DNA of 64,000 nucleotides from positions 62,001 to 126,000 of the forward strand of contig NZ_FWYB01000011.1 of NCBI RefSeq assembly GCF_900176505.1, read 5' to 3'. This DNA comes from Pedobacter nyackensis. GTDB lineage: Bacteria; Bacteroidota; Bacteroidia; Sphingobacteriales; Sphingobacteriaceae. The notes beneath the pieces were generated by a model. The model was not told the DNA's origin and did no database searches. It worked only from the letters and a program-made list of their open reading frames with translations. Each line of letters opens with the position of its first letter. The first letter of the stretch is position 1. A program made the translations under genes and the position numbers. Shown here piece by piece: positions 25,465 through 34,305 of the stretch.

Positions 25465-26229
25465 ATGACATACGAAGTAATAGACGAAGGCGGGTTTAAA
25501 TATATAGAAGCCGGAAAAGGTGAAACCCTGGTATTACTTCATGGTTTAATGGGCGAGTTGAGCAACTGGGAGCCGGTAATTGATCATTTTAAAGAAAATT
25601 ATCACGTTCTTGTACCAATTCTGCCAATTTATGAACTACCCATTTTAACACTCGGTGTTAGAAGCTTGTCTAAATACGTACACAAATTTTTAAAACATAA
25701 AAAGCTTAATCAGGTTGTTTTAATTGGTAACTCTCTTGGTGGACATGTTGGGCTTGTATTTACCCTTGCGCATCAGGAAAGTGTAAAGGCTCTAGTGCTA
25801 ACCGGTAGTTCTGGTTTATATGAAAACGCTTTTGGAGGATCTTTCCCAAAAAGAGAGAGTTACGATTATATCCGTGAGAAAGTAGAATTTACTTTTTATG
25901 ATCCTGCCACAGCAACCAAATCATTGGTTGACGAGGTTTATAAAACGGTAAATGAGCGCTCAAGAGTGATTCGTATTCTGGCCTTGGCAAAGTCTGCCAT
26001 CAGGCATAATATGTCTAAGGACTTATCACGAATTACAATCCCTGTTTCATTGATCTGGGGACAACAAGACAAAGTAACACCACCGGAGGTGGCAGAAGAG
26101 TTTCATGAACTTTTACCAAACTCAGAACTGAACTGGGTGGATAAATGCGGGCATGCACCTATGATGGAGCGCCCGGAAGTTTTTAATGGATATCTGGAAA
26201 CCTTTTTAAATAGAATCTTACTTAAATAA
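25465..26229 (+). CDS. Alpha/beta hydrolase
   Basis: 254 residues. Nucleophile S90 in the elbow GNSLGG, oxyanion-hole HG near residues 26-27 (LVLLHGLMG), acid in WGQQDKVTP and histidine in CGHAPMME complete the catalytic triad. No signal peptide. The substrate is unknown; sequence alone cannot separate esterase, lipase or C-C hydrolase activities. The stop overlaps the next start as TAATG, so it is co-translated with the CBS protein, and this gene heads the run that continues to bamA and ompH. Confidence 0.88.
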   Translation: MTYEVIDEGGFKYIEAGKGETLVLLHGLMGELSNWEPVIDHFKENYHVLVPILPIYELPILTLGVRSLSKYVHKFLKHKKLNQVVLIGNSLGGHVGLVFTLAHQESVKALVLTGSSGLYENAFGGSFPKRESYDYIREKVEFTFYDPATATKSLVDEVYKTVNERSRVIRILALAKSAIRHNMSKDLSRITIPVSLIWGQQDKVTPPEVAEEFHELLPNSELNWVDKCGHAPMMERPEVFNGYLETFLNRILLK

Positions 26230-26891
26230 TGCAAGCATCTGAACTCATATCAAATTCAATCCCACCTCTAAAAACATCTGACTCTGCTCAGAAGGCTTTA
26301 GAGCGGATGACTGAGTTCAAATTGATGCATTTACCCATAGTAAATGAAAGCCAGTTTCTAGGGCTATTGTCGGAAGATGAATTGATAGAGGTTAAAGATT
26401 TAAATGAGCCAATTGGAGGCCTTTCCTTATCGCTCTTAAATCCCTTTGTTTATGAAGATACGCATGTATATGATGTAATCCGGCTGCTAAACCTATTGAA
26501 CCTTTCGGTCGTACCTGTGCTTGATTATAAGAAAAACTATCTTGGACTTGTTACTGAAAGGAACCTTTTAACTTATGCTTCAGATATTTTCGCCTTAAAA
26601 GAACCTGGGGGGATCATCGTTTTAGAAATCAGTAACAGAAATAATTCTTTGGCACACATGGCTCAGATTGTGGAAGCTGATAATGCACAGATCCTTTCAT
26701 CTTATGTGCAGTCATTTCCAGATTCGACCAAGCTGGAAGTTACTTTGAAGGTTAATAAAACAGAATTATCGGGGATTATAGCTTCTTTTGAGCGTTATGA
26801 TTACCACGTGAAATCCGTATTTAATAGCACCAGAACCGATGACGGAACGGAAGACAGATTCAATTCATTTATGAATTATCTGAATGTGTAA
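26229..26891 (+). CDS. CBS-domain protein with ACT-like C-terminus
   Basis: 220 residues with two CBS motifs (about residues 8-60 and 72-125; LMHLPIVNESQFLGLLSEDEL and LSVVPVLDYKKNYLGLVTERNLL). The last 75 residues have an ACT-like strand-helix pattern starting at GIIVLEISNRNNSLAHMAQIVE. CBS pairs bind adenosyl ligands such as AMP, ATP or SAM and usually act as sensors. No catalytic domain is attached. It overlaps the hydrolase by one base and sits 37 nt before nadK, so a role in adenine nucleotide sensing for its neighbours is possible but unproven. Confidence 0.85.
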   Translation: MQASELISNSIPPLKTSDSAQKALERMTEFKLMHLPIVNESQFLGLLSEDELIEVKDLNEPIGGLSLSLLNPFVYEDTHVYDVIRLLNLLNLSVVPVLDYKKNYLGLVTERNLLTYASDIFALKEPGGIIVLEISNRNNSLAHMAQIVEADNAQILSSYVQSFPDSTKLEVTLKVNKTELSGIIASFERYDYHVKSVFNSTRTDDGTEDRFNSFMNYLNV

Positions 26892-26928
26892 AATTGTATT
26901 TATAATACGGATGAAAATCAATTTTTAG

Positions 26929-27810
26929 ATGAGGATTGCAATTTACGGTAGAGAGTTTAATAACAGTGTGTTGCCTTATGTTCAAGAGGTTTTTAATGTT
27001 CTTGATCAGTATAAAACACCTGTTTATGTCTATAAAAAATATCTTGATTTCATTCAGGATAAGATTAAGCTATCCAATAATATTGAAGCCTTTGAACAGC
27101 ATACAGAGCTGGTAGGGCACACGGATGTACTGATTAGTCTGGGGGGAGATGGAACTTTGCTGGATACTTTATCATTAGTGCGCGATTCGGGAATCCCTGT
27201 AATCGGAATCAATTTCGGTAGACTTGGTTTTTTAGCCAGTATCAATAAAGACGAGATAAAAACGGCAATTGAAGCTTTAAAGAATAAAGAATATTCGCTG
27301 GATAAAAGAACTTTATTGAGTCTGGATTCAACCATCGACTTGTTTGAGGAAGAGAATTTTGCACTGAATGACATTACTATTCACAGACGCGATAACTCTG
27401 CGATGATGATTATTCATGCTTATATGAATAATGAGTTTGTAAATTCTTATTGGGCCGACGGTTTAATTATAGCAACGCCAACAGGTTCTACTGCTTATTC
27501 GTTAAGCTGCGGCGGACCTATTATTTATCCGAGTTCTCAGAATTTTGTTATTACTCCAATTGCACCTCATAATTTGAATGTCAGACCGGTTATTGTCCCG
27601 GATGATGTTTCACTAACCTTTGAGGTAGAGGCCAGAAGTACCAAATTCCTGGTGTCTTGTGATTCAAGAACGAAGACTGTAGATCGATCAGTAAAGCTTA
27701 CCCTAAACAGGGCTAATTTTCATGTAAACCTGATCAGACTTAACAATGAAAGCTATCTGACAACGTTAAGGAATAAACTTCTTTGGGGGATTGATACCCG
27801 GAACTATTAA
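26929..27810 (+). CDS. nadK: NAD kinase
   Basis: 293 residues. The GGDGT motif is at 72-76, the second family motif is ATPTGSTAYSLSCGGPI, and NFGRLGFLA lies between them. The enzyme phosphorylates NAD to NADP with ATP or polyphosphate. It is flanked by the CBS protein and the PorG-like gene, a gene order I recall as common in Bacteroidota. One base separates its stop from the next start codon. Confidence 0.95.
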   Translation: MRIAIYGREFNNSVLPYVQEVFNVLDQYKTPVYVYKKYLDFIQDKIKLSNNIEAFEQHTELVGHTDVLISLGGDGTLLDTLSLVRDSGIPVIGINFGRLGFLASINKDEIKTAIEALKNKEYSLDKRTLLSLDSTIDLFEEENFALNDITIHRRDNSAMMIIHAYMNNEFVNSYWADGLIIATPTGSTAYSLSCGGPIIYPSSQNFVITPIAPHNLNVRPVIVPDDVSLTFEVEARSTKFLVSCDSRTKTVDRSVKLTLNRANFHVNLIRLNNESYLTTLRNKLLWGIDTRNY

Positions 27811-27811
27811 C

Positions 27812-28609
27812 ATGCAATATATTAAGCCACTTGTTTATCTTTTTACTTTTTTCTGGGGGATATTGGGGGTTCATGCCCAGACTTTAGAGATTGGATTGAT
27901 GGGAGGTGGAGCAGGTTATATGGGGGATTTGAATCAAAATGATCCTTTAAAAATAAGCGGTTTTTCGATAGGTGGTTATGGCAAGTTGAACATTGATGGG
28001 TATTGGTCTGTAGGCTTACATTATACCCATGGTACAATTAAAGCAAATGATGCTGAGTCTGTTAATAGTCAGTTTAAAGACCGCAATATAAATTTCAAAA
28101 CGACTTTGAATGAAGTTAACCTGCAGATTGATTTTAATTTTTTGAATTACTTCGCCGGGGGCGGAACTAAGAAGTTTACACCATATATTTTTACAGGAAT
28201 AGGTGGGGTTTTCTATAGTCCGAAGGCCGTTTATAATGATAAAGAATACAATTTAAGGTTTTACCAGACTGAGGGGCAAACGGAGGCGTGCAGGTCATAT
28301 GCCCTTAATGTTCCATATGGAATAGGCTTTAAATTGCAGTTGAAAAACAATCTGGGCTTATTTTCACAGGTCGGATATCGAACCGCTTTTACGGATTATC
28401 TGGACGATGTGAGTGGCAAATATCCTGATCCAAATGTCTGGGAAAATGATGCCTATTTGGCTGATCGTAAGTTTCTTTCGGATCCTTCACTCACACAATA
28501 TGGCTATCCAGGTATTCAGAGAGGCGATTTTAGAAAAAGGGATACATATATGTTTGTAGGTATTGGCATATCTTATACCTTTGTGTCCCAAAAATGTTAT
28601 ACATTTTAA
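27812..28609 (+). CDS. DUF6089/PorG-like outer membrane protein
   Basis: 265 residues from the ATG at 27812, with signal peptide MQYIKPLVYLFTFFWGILGVHAQ. The mature part is a small beta-barrel: LEIGLMGGGAGYMGDLNQ, GFSIGGYGKLNIDGYWSVGLHY, KFTPYIFTGIGGVFY, and a last strand FVGIGISYTF. DUF6089 proteins include PorG, a component of the T9SS that works with the PorK/N ring; I recall P. gingivalis porG standing before uppS and bamA, which is the order seen here. Assignment as PorG rests on fold and synteny. Confidence 0.65.
   Translation: MQYIKPLVYLFTFFWGILGVHAQTLEIGLMGGGAGYMGDLNQNDPLKISGFSIGGYGKLNIDGYWSVGLHYTHGTIKANDAESVNSQFKDRNINFKTTLNEVNLQIDFNFLNYFAGGGTKKFTPYIFTGIGGVFYSPKAVYNDKEYNLRFYQTEGQTEACRSYALNVPYGIGFKLQLKNNLGLFSQVGYRTAFTDYLDDVSGKYPDPNVWENDAYLADRKFLSDPSLTQYGYPGIQRGDFRKRDTYMFVGIGISYTFVSQKCYTF
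28554..28583 (+). promoter_or_regulatory. Internal promoter candidate for uppS
   Basis: TTG (28554-28556), 19 nt, TACCTTTG (28576-28583), inside the last codons of the PorG-like gene. It predicts a start site near 28590, about 38 nt before the uppS ATG. Being in coding sequence, it may be chance. Confidence 0.35.
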
Positions 28610-28627
28610 GCATATTTGCGGAAGTAC

Positions 28628-29368
28628 ATGGGATTTAAAGAACAAATAGATATCACACGCTTGCCTGAACACATCGCTATCATCATGGATGGTAATGGAA
28701 GATGGGCTAAAAATCAGGGTAAATTTAGGGTTTTCGGACATGAAAGCGGTGTGTTATCAGTAAAAGATATTGTTGAAGGTTGCGTGGATATAGGTATCAA
28801 ATACCTAACGGTTTATGCTTTTTCAACAGAAAACTGGAACAGACCTGCAGAAGAGGTGGATGCGCTAATGGAATTGTTGATTTCAACCATTAACCAGGAA
28901 ACCGAAACACTTACCAAGAACAACATCAGACTTAACGCAATAGGAGACATTTCTTCTCTTCCTCAGAAATGCATTGAAGACTTAAAGAGTGCTATGGATA
29001 AGACAGCCAATAATACGCGCTGTACCTTAACTTTGGCCTTGAGTTATAGTGCCAAATGGGAAATTATTGAAGCTGCAAAGAAATTGGCGCAACAGGTTAA
29101 GGATCAGCAATTAAATATTGAAGATATTAACGAAGCGCAATTCTCAGCTCAGCTTACCACGGTAAATATGCCCGATCCGGAATTGATGATCAGAACCAGT
29201 GGCGAACACAGGGTTAGTAATTTTCTGTTATGGCAAATGGCCTATACGGAGTTGTATTTTACTGATGTCTTATGGCCTGACTTTAGACAAGAAGATCTTT
29301 TTGAGGCTATTGTAGACTACCAAAAACGCGAACGCCGCTTCGGTAAAATTAGTGAACAACTTAACTAA
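28628..29368 (+). CDS. uppS: Undecaprenyl diphosphate synthase (isoprenyl transferase)
   Basis: 246 residues from the ATG at 28628. The cis-prenyltransferase signature HIAIIMDGNGRWAK has the catalytic D21; the YAFSTENWNRP segment and the C-terminal RTSGEHRVSNFLLWQMAYTEL with DVLWPDF are also family hallmarks. It extends farnesyl diphosphate with isopentenyl units to make the C55 carrier for peptidoglycan and surface glycans. It lies 62 nt before bamA. Confidence 0.96.
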   Translation: MGFKEQIDITRLPEHIAIIMDGNGRWAKNQGKFRVFGHESGVLSVKDIVEGCVDIGIKYLTVYAFSTENWNRPAEEVDALMELLISTINQETETLTKNNIRLNAIGDISSLPQKCIEDLKSAMDKTANNTRCTLTLALSYSAKWEIIEAAKKLAQQVKDQQLNIEDINEAQFSAQLTTVNMPDPELMIRTSGEHRVSNFLLWQMAYTELYFTDVLWPDFRQEDLFEAIVDYQKRERRFGKISEQLN

Positions 29369-29430
29369 TTTTACTTTTAACACTTTTTAACATGTGTTTA
29401 AATTAACTTAGCATCGATTTTTAGATTGTA

Positions 29431-31998
29431 ATGAAAAGAATATACCAACTTATATTATTGTTATTGATTGGGTTACCAACAATGGCACAGATCACACGTC
29501 CTCAGTCCAATCCTGCAGCTCCTTCTCTAAAAGTTAAAGGGTTAGAACTGGATTATTTCAATCCTAAAGAGTATATCATTGGAGGTACTACTTTAACCGG
29601 TACTCAGTATCTGGATAAGGAAGTAATTATCACCTTATCGAAACTGATTAAGGGGGAAAGAATTATACTTCCAGGTGAGGCGACTGCAAATGCCATCAAA
29701 AATCTTTGGGCTCAAGGCTTATTTGATGATGTTCAGTTGGATATCGTTAAAATCGTTGAGGATACCGTTTATTTTGATATTGAAGTGGTTGAGCGCCCGC
29801 GCTTAGGTTCTTTTGAATTTACCGGAATCAGTAAATCACAGAAAACGGATCTGATGGAGAAGTTAGGTGAAAAAGCGGGTAAAGCAATTATCAATGATAA
29901 CTTGTATAGCAGCACCACGGCGACCATAAAGAAATTTTTATTGGGTAAAGGCTATTTCTTTACCAATGTTGAATATAAAACCAAACCTGATCCTAGTCAG
30001 GAAAATAGCGTTGTCCTACAGGTCGCTATTGACAAAGGCCGTAAGGTTAAAGTTCATGAGATTAACTTTACCGGAAATAAAGATTTTAGCTCAGCTAAAT
30101 TGCGCAAGTATTTGAAGAAAACTAAGCAACAGGCTTTTTATAAAGTATTTGGTTCAGGAAAGTTCAACAAGGATAAATATGATGAGGATAAGGTAAAACT
30201 GATCGCTAAAATGCATGATAAGGGTTACCGTGATGCGGTGATTCTAAAAGATAGCATTTATCAGTATAGCCCTAAAGCTGTAGGCATTAAGATCGATTTG
30301 TTTGAAGGTCCTAAATATTATTTCGGTAACATCACCTGGGTAGGTAATGCGAAATACACCACTGATTATTTGAAAACCGCACTAGGTATTGAAAAAGGTG
30401 AGGTGTTTAGCGAAGAGAAATTAGAGAAGAAGTTAAGAGGAAGTGCTAACGGTGATGATGTATCCAGCATCTATCTTAATGATGGTTATTTAACATTTAA
30501 CGTTGAGCCTGTTCAAACCAAAATTTACAACGATACTGTGGAAATGGAGATGAGAATATACGAAGGACCTCAGTACACGAACAACCGTATTTCTGTAATT
30601 GGTAATACCATTACAAATGACCACGTAGTGATGCGTGAAATTCGTACTAAGCCAGGTGAAAAGTTCTCTAAAGATCAATTGATCCGTACGGTTCGTGAGA
30701 TCGGTCAGTTAGGTAACTTTGATGAGTCAAAAACTAATCCTATTCCTAAGCCTAACCCGGCTGATGGTACAGTAGATATTGAGTACCATGTAGAAGAAAA
30801 ACCTTCTGATCAGATTGAGTTATCAGGTGGTTTTGGTGGTGGTAACATCATCGGTACTTTAGGTTTAACATTTAACAACTTCTCGTTAAGAAACCTATTC
30901 AATTTAAAAGCTTATAAGCCATTGCCAAAAGGTGACGGACAAAAATTAAGTTTACGTGGGCAAACCAATGGTAAATATTACCAGTCATATAGTTTCTCCT
31001 TCTCTGAGCCGTGGTTAGGTGGTAAAAAACCAATCAGTTTTGGTGTGAGTGCATTTACTTCATTGCAGTCGAACGGTGGAAGAAGCTACTATGGTACGAT
31101 TGATCCTAATAGCAGTCAGTATTCAAAAATCCGCTTAAATGGTGTTACAGTTAGTTTGGGTAGAAGGTTGAATTTCCCTGATAACTATTTCCAGTTAACA
31201 CATGCGATCAATGCACAGCAGTATATCCTGAAGAACTATGGTGGATTTTTATTCAGCACAGGTACTTCATATAACTTTAACTTAACTCAGGAGTTGAGCA
31301 GGGATTCAAGAGATTCCCCAATCTTCCCAACCGGAGGTTCTTACTTTAAATTTACTGTTCAGGCAACACCTCCATATTCATTGTTGAACAATGTGAACTA
31401 TGAGACTGCTTCAGATCAGCAACGTTATAAATTCACAGAGTACCATAAATGGAAATTTGAATCGCAGTGGTTCCAAAGGTTAGCAGGTAAGTTTGTTGTT
31501 AAAGCACAAGCGCAGTTTGGTTTCTTAGGTTCATACAACAGTGCCGTTGGTCAGTCGGCTTTCGAAAGGTTTAAATTGGGTGGTGACGGTATGCAAGGTT
31601 TCGACTTCCTTCAGGGGTCTGAATTAATCGCGATGCGTGGATATGCCAACAACTCAGTAATACCGGTAGGATCAAACCCTAATATTGCTCAGCAATCAGG
31701 TAGCCCGATCTTCACCAAGTATGTAATGGAAGTAAGATATCCGGTAATCGCTAGTCAGCAAGCTACAGCGTTTTTAGTAGCTTTTGCTGAAGGTGGTAAC
31801 ACCTGGGATAAGTTTTCTGATTTTAATCCGTTTAACGTTAGACGGTCGGCCGGTTTTGGTGCAAAAATATTTTTACCGATATTTGGCTTGTTAGGGATAG
31901 ATTGGGGTTATGGATTTGATAAAATTCCAGGATCACCGGATGCCAACAAAGGACAGTTCCACTTTAGTATCGCTCAGCAATTGGGCGGATTTAATTAG
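29431..31998 (+). CDS. bamA: Outer membrane protein assembly factor BamA
   Basis: 855 residues with a signal peptide (MKRIYQLILLLLIGLPTMAQ), a run of POTRA domains up to about residue 450 (for example VVERPRLGSFEFTGISKS and the VHEINFTGNKDFSS strand) and a C-terminal Omp85 barrel starting near EYHVEEKPSDQIELSGGFGGG. The lid-region GGDGMQGF and the closing strand ...FHFSIAQQLGGFN are visible. BamA inserts beta-barrel proteins into the outer membrane. The two OmpH/Skp-like chaperone genes directly downstream fit that pathway. Confidence 0.95.
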   Translation: MKRIYQLILLLLIGLPTMAQITRPQSNPAAPSLKVKGLELDYFNPKEYIIGGTTLTGTQYLDKEVIITLSKLIKGERIILPGEATANAIKNLWAQGLFDDVQLDIVKIVEDTVYFDIEVVERPRLGSFEFTGISKSQKTDLMEKLGEKAGKAIINDNLYSSTTATIKKFLLGKGYFFTNVEYKTKPDPSQENSVVLQVAIDKGRKVKVHEINFTGNKDFSSAKLRKYLKKTKQQAFYKVFGSGKFNKDKYDEDKVKLIAKMHDKGYRDAVILKDSIYQYSPKAVGIKIDLFEGPKYYFGNITWVGNAKYTTDYLKTALGIEKGEVFSEEKLEKKLRGSANGDDVSSIYLNDGYLTFNVEPVQTKIYNDTVEMEMRIYEGPQYTNNRISVIGNTITNDHVVMREIRTKPGEKFSKDQLIRTVREIGQLGNFDESKTNPIPKPNPADGTVDIEYHVEEKPSDQIELSGGFGGGNIIGTLGLTFNNFSLRNLFNLKAYKPLPKGDGQKLSLRGQTNGKYYQSYSFSFSEPWLGGKKPISFGVSAFTSLQSNGGRSYYGTIDPNSSQYSKIRLNGVTVSLGRRLNFPDNYFQLTHAINAQQYILKNYGGFLFSTGTSYNFNLTQELSRDSRDSPIFPTGGSYFKFTVQATPPYSLLNNVNYETASDQQRYKFTEYHKWKFESQWFQRLAGKFVVKAQAQFGFLGSYNSAVGQSAFERFKLGGDGMQGFDFLQGSELIAMRGYANNSVIPVGSNPNIAQQSGSPIFTKYVMEVRYPVIASQQATAFLVAFAEGGNTWDKFSDFNPFNVRRSAGFGAKIFLPIFGLLGIDWGYGFDKIPGSPDANKGQFHFSIAQQLGGFN

Positions 31999-32032
31999 GT
32001 CGCTGTTTAACTTTTAAATAAATCAGAAGCCC

Positions 32033-32563
32033 ATGAAAAAGTATTTTTTAATTTGCATTTTGCTGTTTGTAGGTTCGGGTGCATTTGCACAGAAGTTTGC
32101 CTACGTTGACACAGAGTATATCCTTAAACATTTACCTGATTATAAATCATCATTAAATCAGTTGAACGTTTTGTCTCAACAATGGCAGAAACAAGTGGAT
32201 AATAATTTCATCGAGATTGATAAAATGTATAAAGCATATCAGGCTGATCAGGTTTTATTAACTGATGATATGCGCAAAAGAAGAGAGAACGATATTATTG
32301 AAAAAGAGAAAGAGGCAAAGGAATTTCAGCGTAAAATATTCGGCCCTGAAGGTGAATTGTTCCAGGCCAGAACTAAATTGTTAAGTCCGATTCAAAACAA
32401 TGTAACCAAGGCTGTTGCAGAGATTGCTAAAGCGAAACTACTTGATTTTATCTTTGATAAAAGCAGCGAAGCAACAATGATGATCTATGCAAGTAGTGGT
32501 TATGACGTTAGCAATGATGTGATAAAAAAATTAGGATATAAGCCTGAATCAGCAATTAAATAG
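32033..32563 (+). CDS. OmpH/Skp-family periplasmic chaperone, copy 1
   Basis: 176 residues with signal peptide MKKYFLICILLFVGSGAFAQ. The mature part has the OmpH layout: KFAYVDTEYILKHLPDY at the start, a long charged coiled-coil arm (about residues 45-115) and a returning segment ending LDFIFDKSS. Skp-like trimers hold unfolded outer membrane proteins for BamA. It follows bamA by 34 nt. Unlike copy 2 it has no extended C-terminal tail. Confidence 0.9.
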   Translation: MKKYFLICILLFVGSGAFAQKFAYVDTEYILKHLPDYKSSLNQLNVLSQQWQKQVDNNFIEIDKMYKAYQADQVLLTDDMRKRRENDIIEKEKEAKEFQRKIFGPEGELFQARTKLLSPIQNNVTKAVAEIAKAKLLDFIFDKSSEATMMIYASSGYDVSNDVIKKLGYKPESAIK

Positions 32564-32606
32564 ATATATTGAACAAAAATTAGAAACAATTATTAAGACA
32601 AATAGA

Positions 32607-33164
32607 ATGAGAAAGTTAATTAGCGCATTTTTTTTAGCAGCAGGATTATTGTTTACTGCTAACATTGCAAATGCACAACAAAAGCTCGCACACTTAAACT
32701 CTGCGCAGATTATTGAGGCAATGCCTGAGGTTAAAACTGCGCGTACAACATTAGAAAACATCCAGAAAGCTAAACAAGCTGAAATTGAGAAAATGATTTC
32801 TGAATATCAGACTAAACTTAAAGCAGCTCAAGATAAAGAGAAGACGATGAGTGAGGCTAACAAAGAAGCAGTTACTAAAGAATTGCAAGTGATGGGTACT
32901 GAACTTCAGGATCTTGAAAAACGTATTAACGACGCAAGAACTAAAGCTCAACAAGAATTAGAAGCTAAAAATGCAGAATTGTTTAACCCTATTCAAGTGA
33001 AAGCTGACAATGCAATTAAAGCAGTAGCTAAAGAAAAGGGTTTTGCTTATGTATTTGATACTGCAAACCAGGCTTTAATTTACTGGGATGGTGGTGAAGA
33101 TATCACTGCTTTAGTAAGAACTAAATTAGGTATCACTGCAGCAGCAGTAGCACCTAAAAAATAA
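32607..33164 (+). CDS. OmpH/Skp-family periplasmic chaperone, copy 2
   Basis: 185 residues with signal peptide MRKLISAFFLAAGLLFTANIANAQ. KLAHLNSAQIIEAMPEVKTA opens the body domain, the helical arm spans about residues 50-120 with many K, E and A residues, and GFAYVFDTANQALIYWDGG closes the fold. The two OmpH copies share architecture but differ throughout, so they are old paralogs. A terminator follows 54 nt after the stop and ends the envelope gene run. Confidence 0.92.
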   Translation: MRKLISAFFLAAGLLFTANIANAQQKLAHLNSAQIIEAMPEVKTARTTLENIQKAKQAEIEKMISEYQTKLKAAQDKEKTMSEANKEAVTKELQVMGTELQDLEKRINDARTKAQQELEAKNAELFNPIQVKADNAIKAVAKEKGFAYVFDTANQALIYWDGGEDITALVRTKLGITAAAVAPKK

Positions 33165-33217
33165 AACTTGCTGTGACCTTTGAAAAAAGGTTTTATAAGC
33201 TAAAATATTTAAATTGC

Positions 33218-33253
33218 AGGCTGTATCATTAATCATGATACAGCCTTTTTTTA
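33218..33253 (+). terminator. Intrinsic terminator between ompH and murI, abutting the murI start
   Basis: Perfect 12-bp stem AGGCTGTATCAT (33218-33229) with ATGATACAGCCT (33235-33246), loop TAATC, followed by eight T residues. The murI ATG at 33256 lies ten bases after the stem, so the stem and T tract cover where its ribosome-binding region would be. Confidence 0.88.
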
Positions 33254-33255
33254 TA

Positions 33256-34083
33256 ATGAAGAATAAGCAATCAATAGGTGTTTTCGATTCAGGGTACGGT
33301 GGCCTCACTGTATTTAAGTCTATCATTGGAAAACTACCTGAGTACAATTATATCTATTTCGGCGATAATGCCCGCGCACCTTATGGGGATCATTCTTTTG
33401 AAACCATATATCAGTACACCCTTGAGTGTGTAGAGTGGCTGTTTGCCCAAGGTTGCCCACTGGTAATCCTGGCCTGTAATACCGCTTCAGCAAAAGCATT
33501 ACGCTCTATACAGCAAAATGTATTGCCCTATAAGTATCCTAACCATCGTGTGTTAGGAGTGATTAGACCTACCGCTGAGATCGTAGGTGAATACACACAG
33601 ACCAAACGCATCGGAGTAATGGGGACAAGAGGGACAATCAATTCTGAATCTTATTTAATGGAGATCAATAAGTTCTTCCCTGGTGTACAGATTGCGCAGC
33701 AAAGTTGCCCAATGTGGGTGCCTTTAATAGAAAATAATGAGCACCTGAGTCCGGGGGCTGACTACTTCGTGGAGAAGTATGTGAACGAATTGTTGAGCAA
33801 AGACAGCAATATAGATTGTATCGTTTTGGCCTGTACCCACTATCCATTGTTAGTTCCTAAAATAAGGGAGATATTACCGCCAGAGATTAATTTGCTGGGG
33901 CAATCTGATATTGTTGCTGATAGTTTGGTATTGTATCTCCAAAATCATCCTGAGTTAGAGAGTCAAATAGCTAAAGAAGGGAAGACTGCCTTTTTCACTT
34001 CTGGCGATCAGGAAGATTTCAATTCCAGTGCCTCTATATTTTTTGGCGAAGAGATTGTCGCCATTCGCGCCTCCCCTTATTGA
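33256..34083 (+). CDS. murI: Glutamate racemase
   Basis: 275 residues from the ATG at 33256, where the family N-terminus (SIGVFDSGYGGLTVFKSI) begins. The two catalytic cysteines are C74 in LACNTASAK and the later one in LACTHYPLLVPKI; D11 is the conserved acid. It converts L- to D-glutamate for peptidoglycan. An in-frame ATG at 33235 would add seven residues but lies within the terminator stem. The position just behind a terminator is odd (see findings). It is the last gene of the envelope run. Confidence 0.94.
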   Translation: MKNKQSIGVFDSGYGGLTVFKSIIGKLPEYNYIYFGDNARAPYGDHSFETIYQYTLECVEWLFAQGCPLVILACNTASAKALRSIQQNVLPYKYPNHRVLGVIRPTAEIVGEYTQTKRIGVMGTRGTINSESYLMEINKFFPGVQIAQQSCPMWVPLIENNEHLSPGADYFVEKYVNELLSKDSNIDCIVLACTHYPLLVPKIREILPPEINLLGQSDIVADSLVLYLQNHPELESQIAKEGKTAFFTSGDQEDFNSSASIFFGEEIVAIRASPY

Positions 34084-34276
34084 TAAAATAGGAATAAGTA
34101 AATAAAAATTACATGCTATTGACTTGAGCAAAAGGAAAATAGCAGTCGTTTTAAATATTGTGTGAATATTGAAAGTGCTGTTTAAGTAGCCGTTAAGCCC
34201 GTTTTTGTTTTTCGCCACATTAGGCCGGTCGAAATTTTCTTTATATTTCTTTCTAGGTTCTAATTATTATTAACGG

Positions 34277-34284
34277 TAAATTTG
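34277..34284 (+). promoter_or_regulatory. -7 box of the PurF-like gene
   Basis: TAAATTTG, 21 nt before the ATG at 34306; matches TAnnTTTG. At -33 only TTC is seen. Confidence 0.4.
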
Positions 34285-34305
34285 CGGCTCAAACAACACA
34301 CACGA

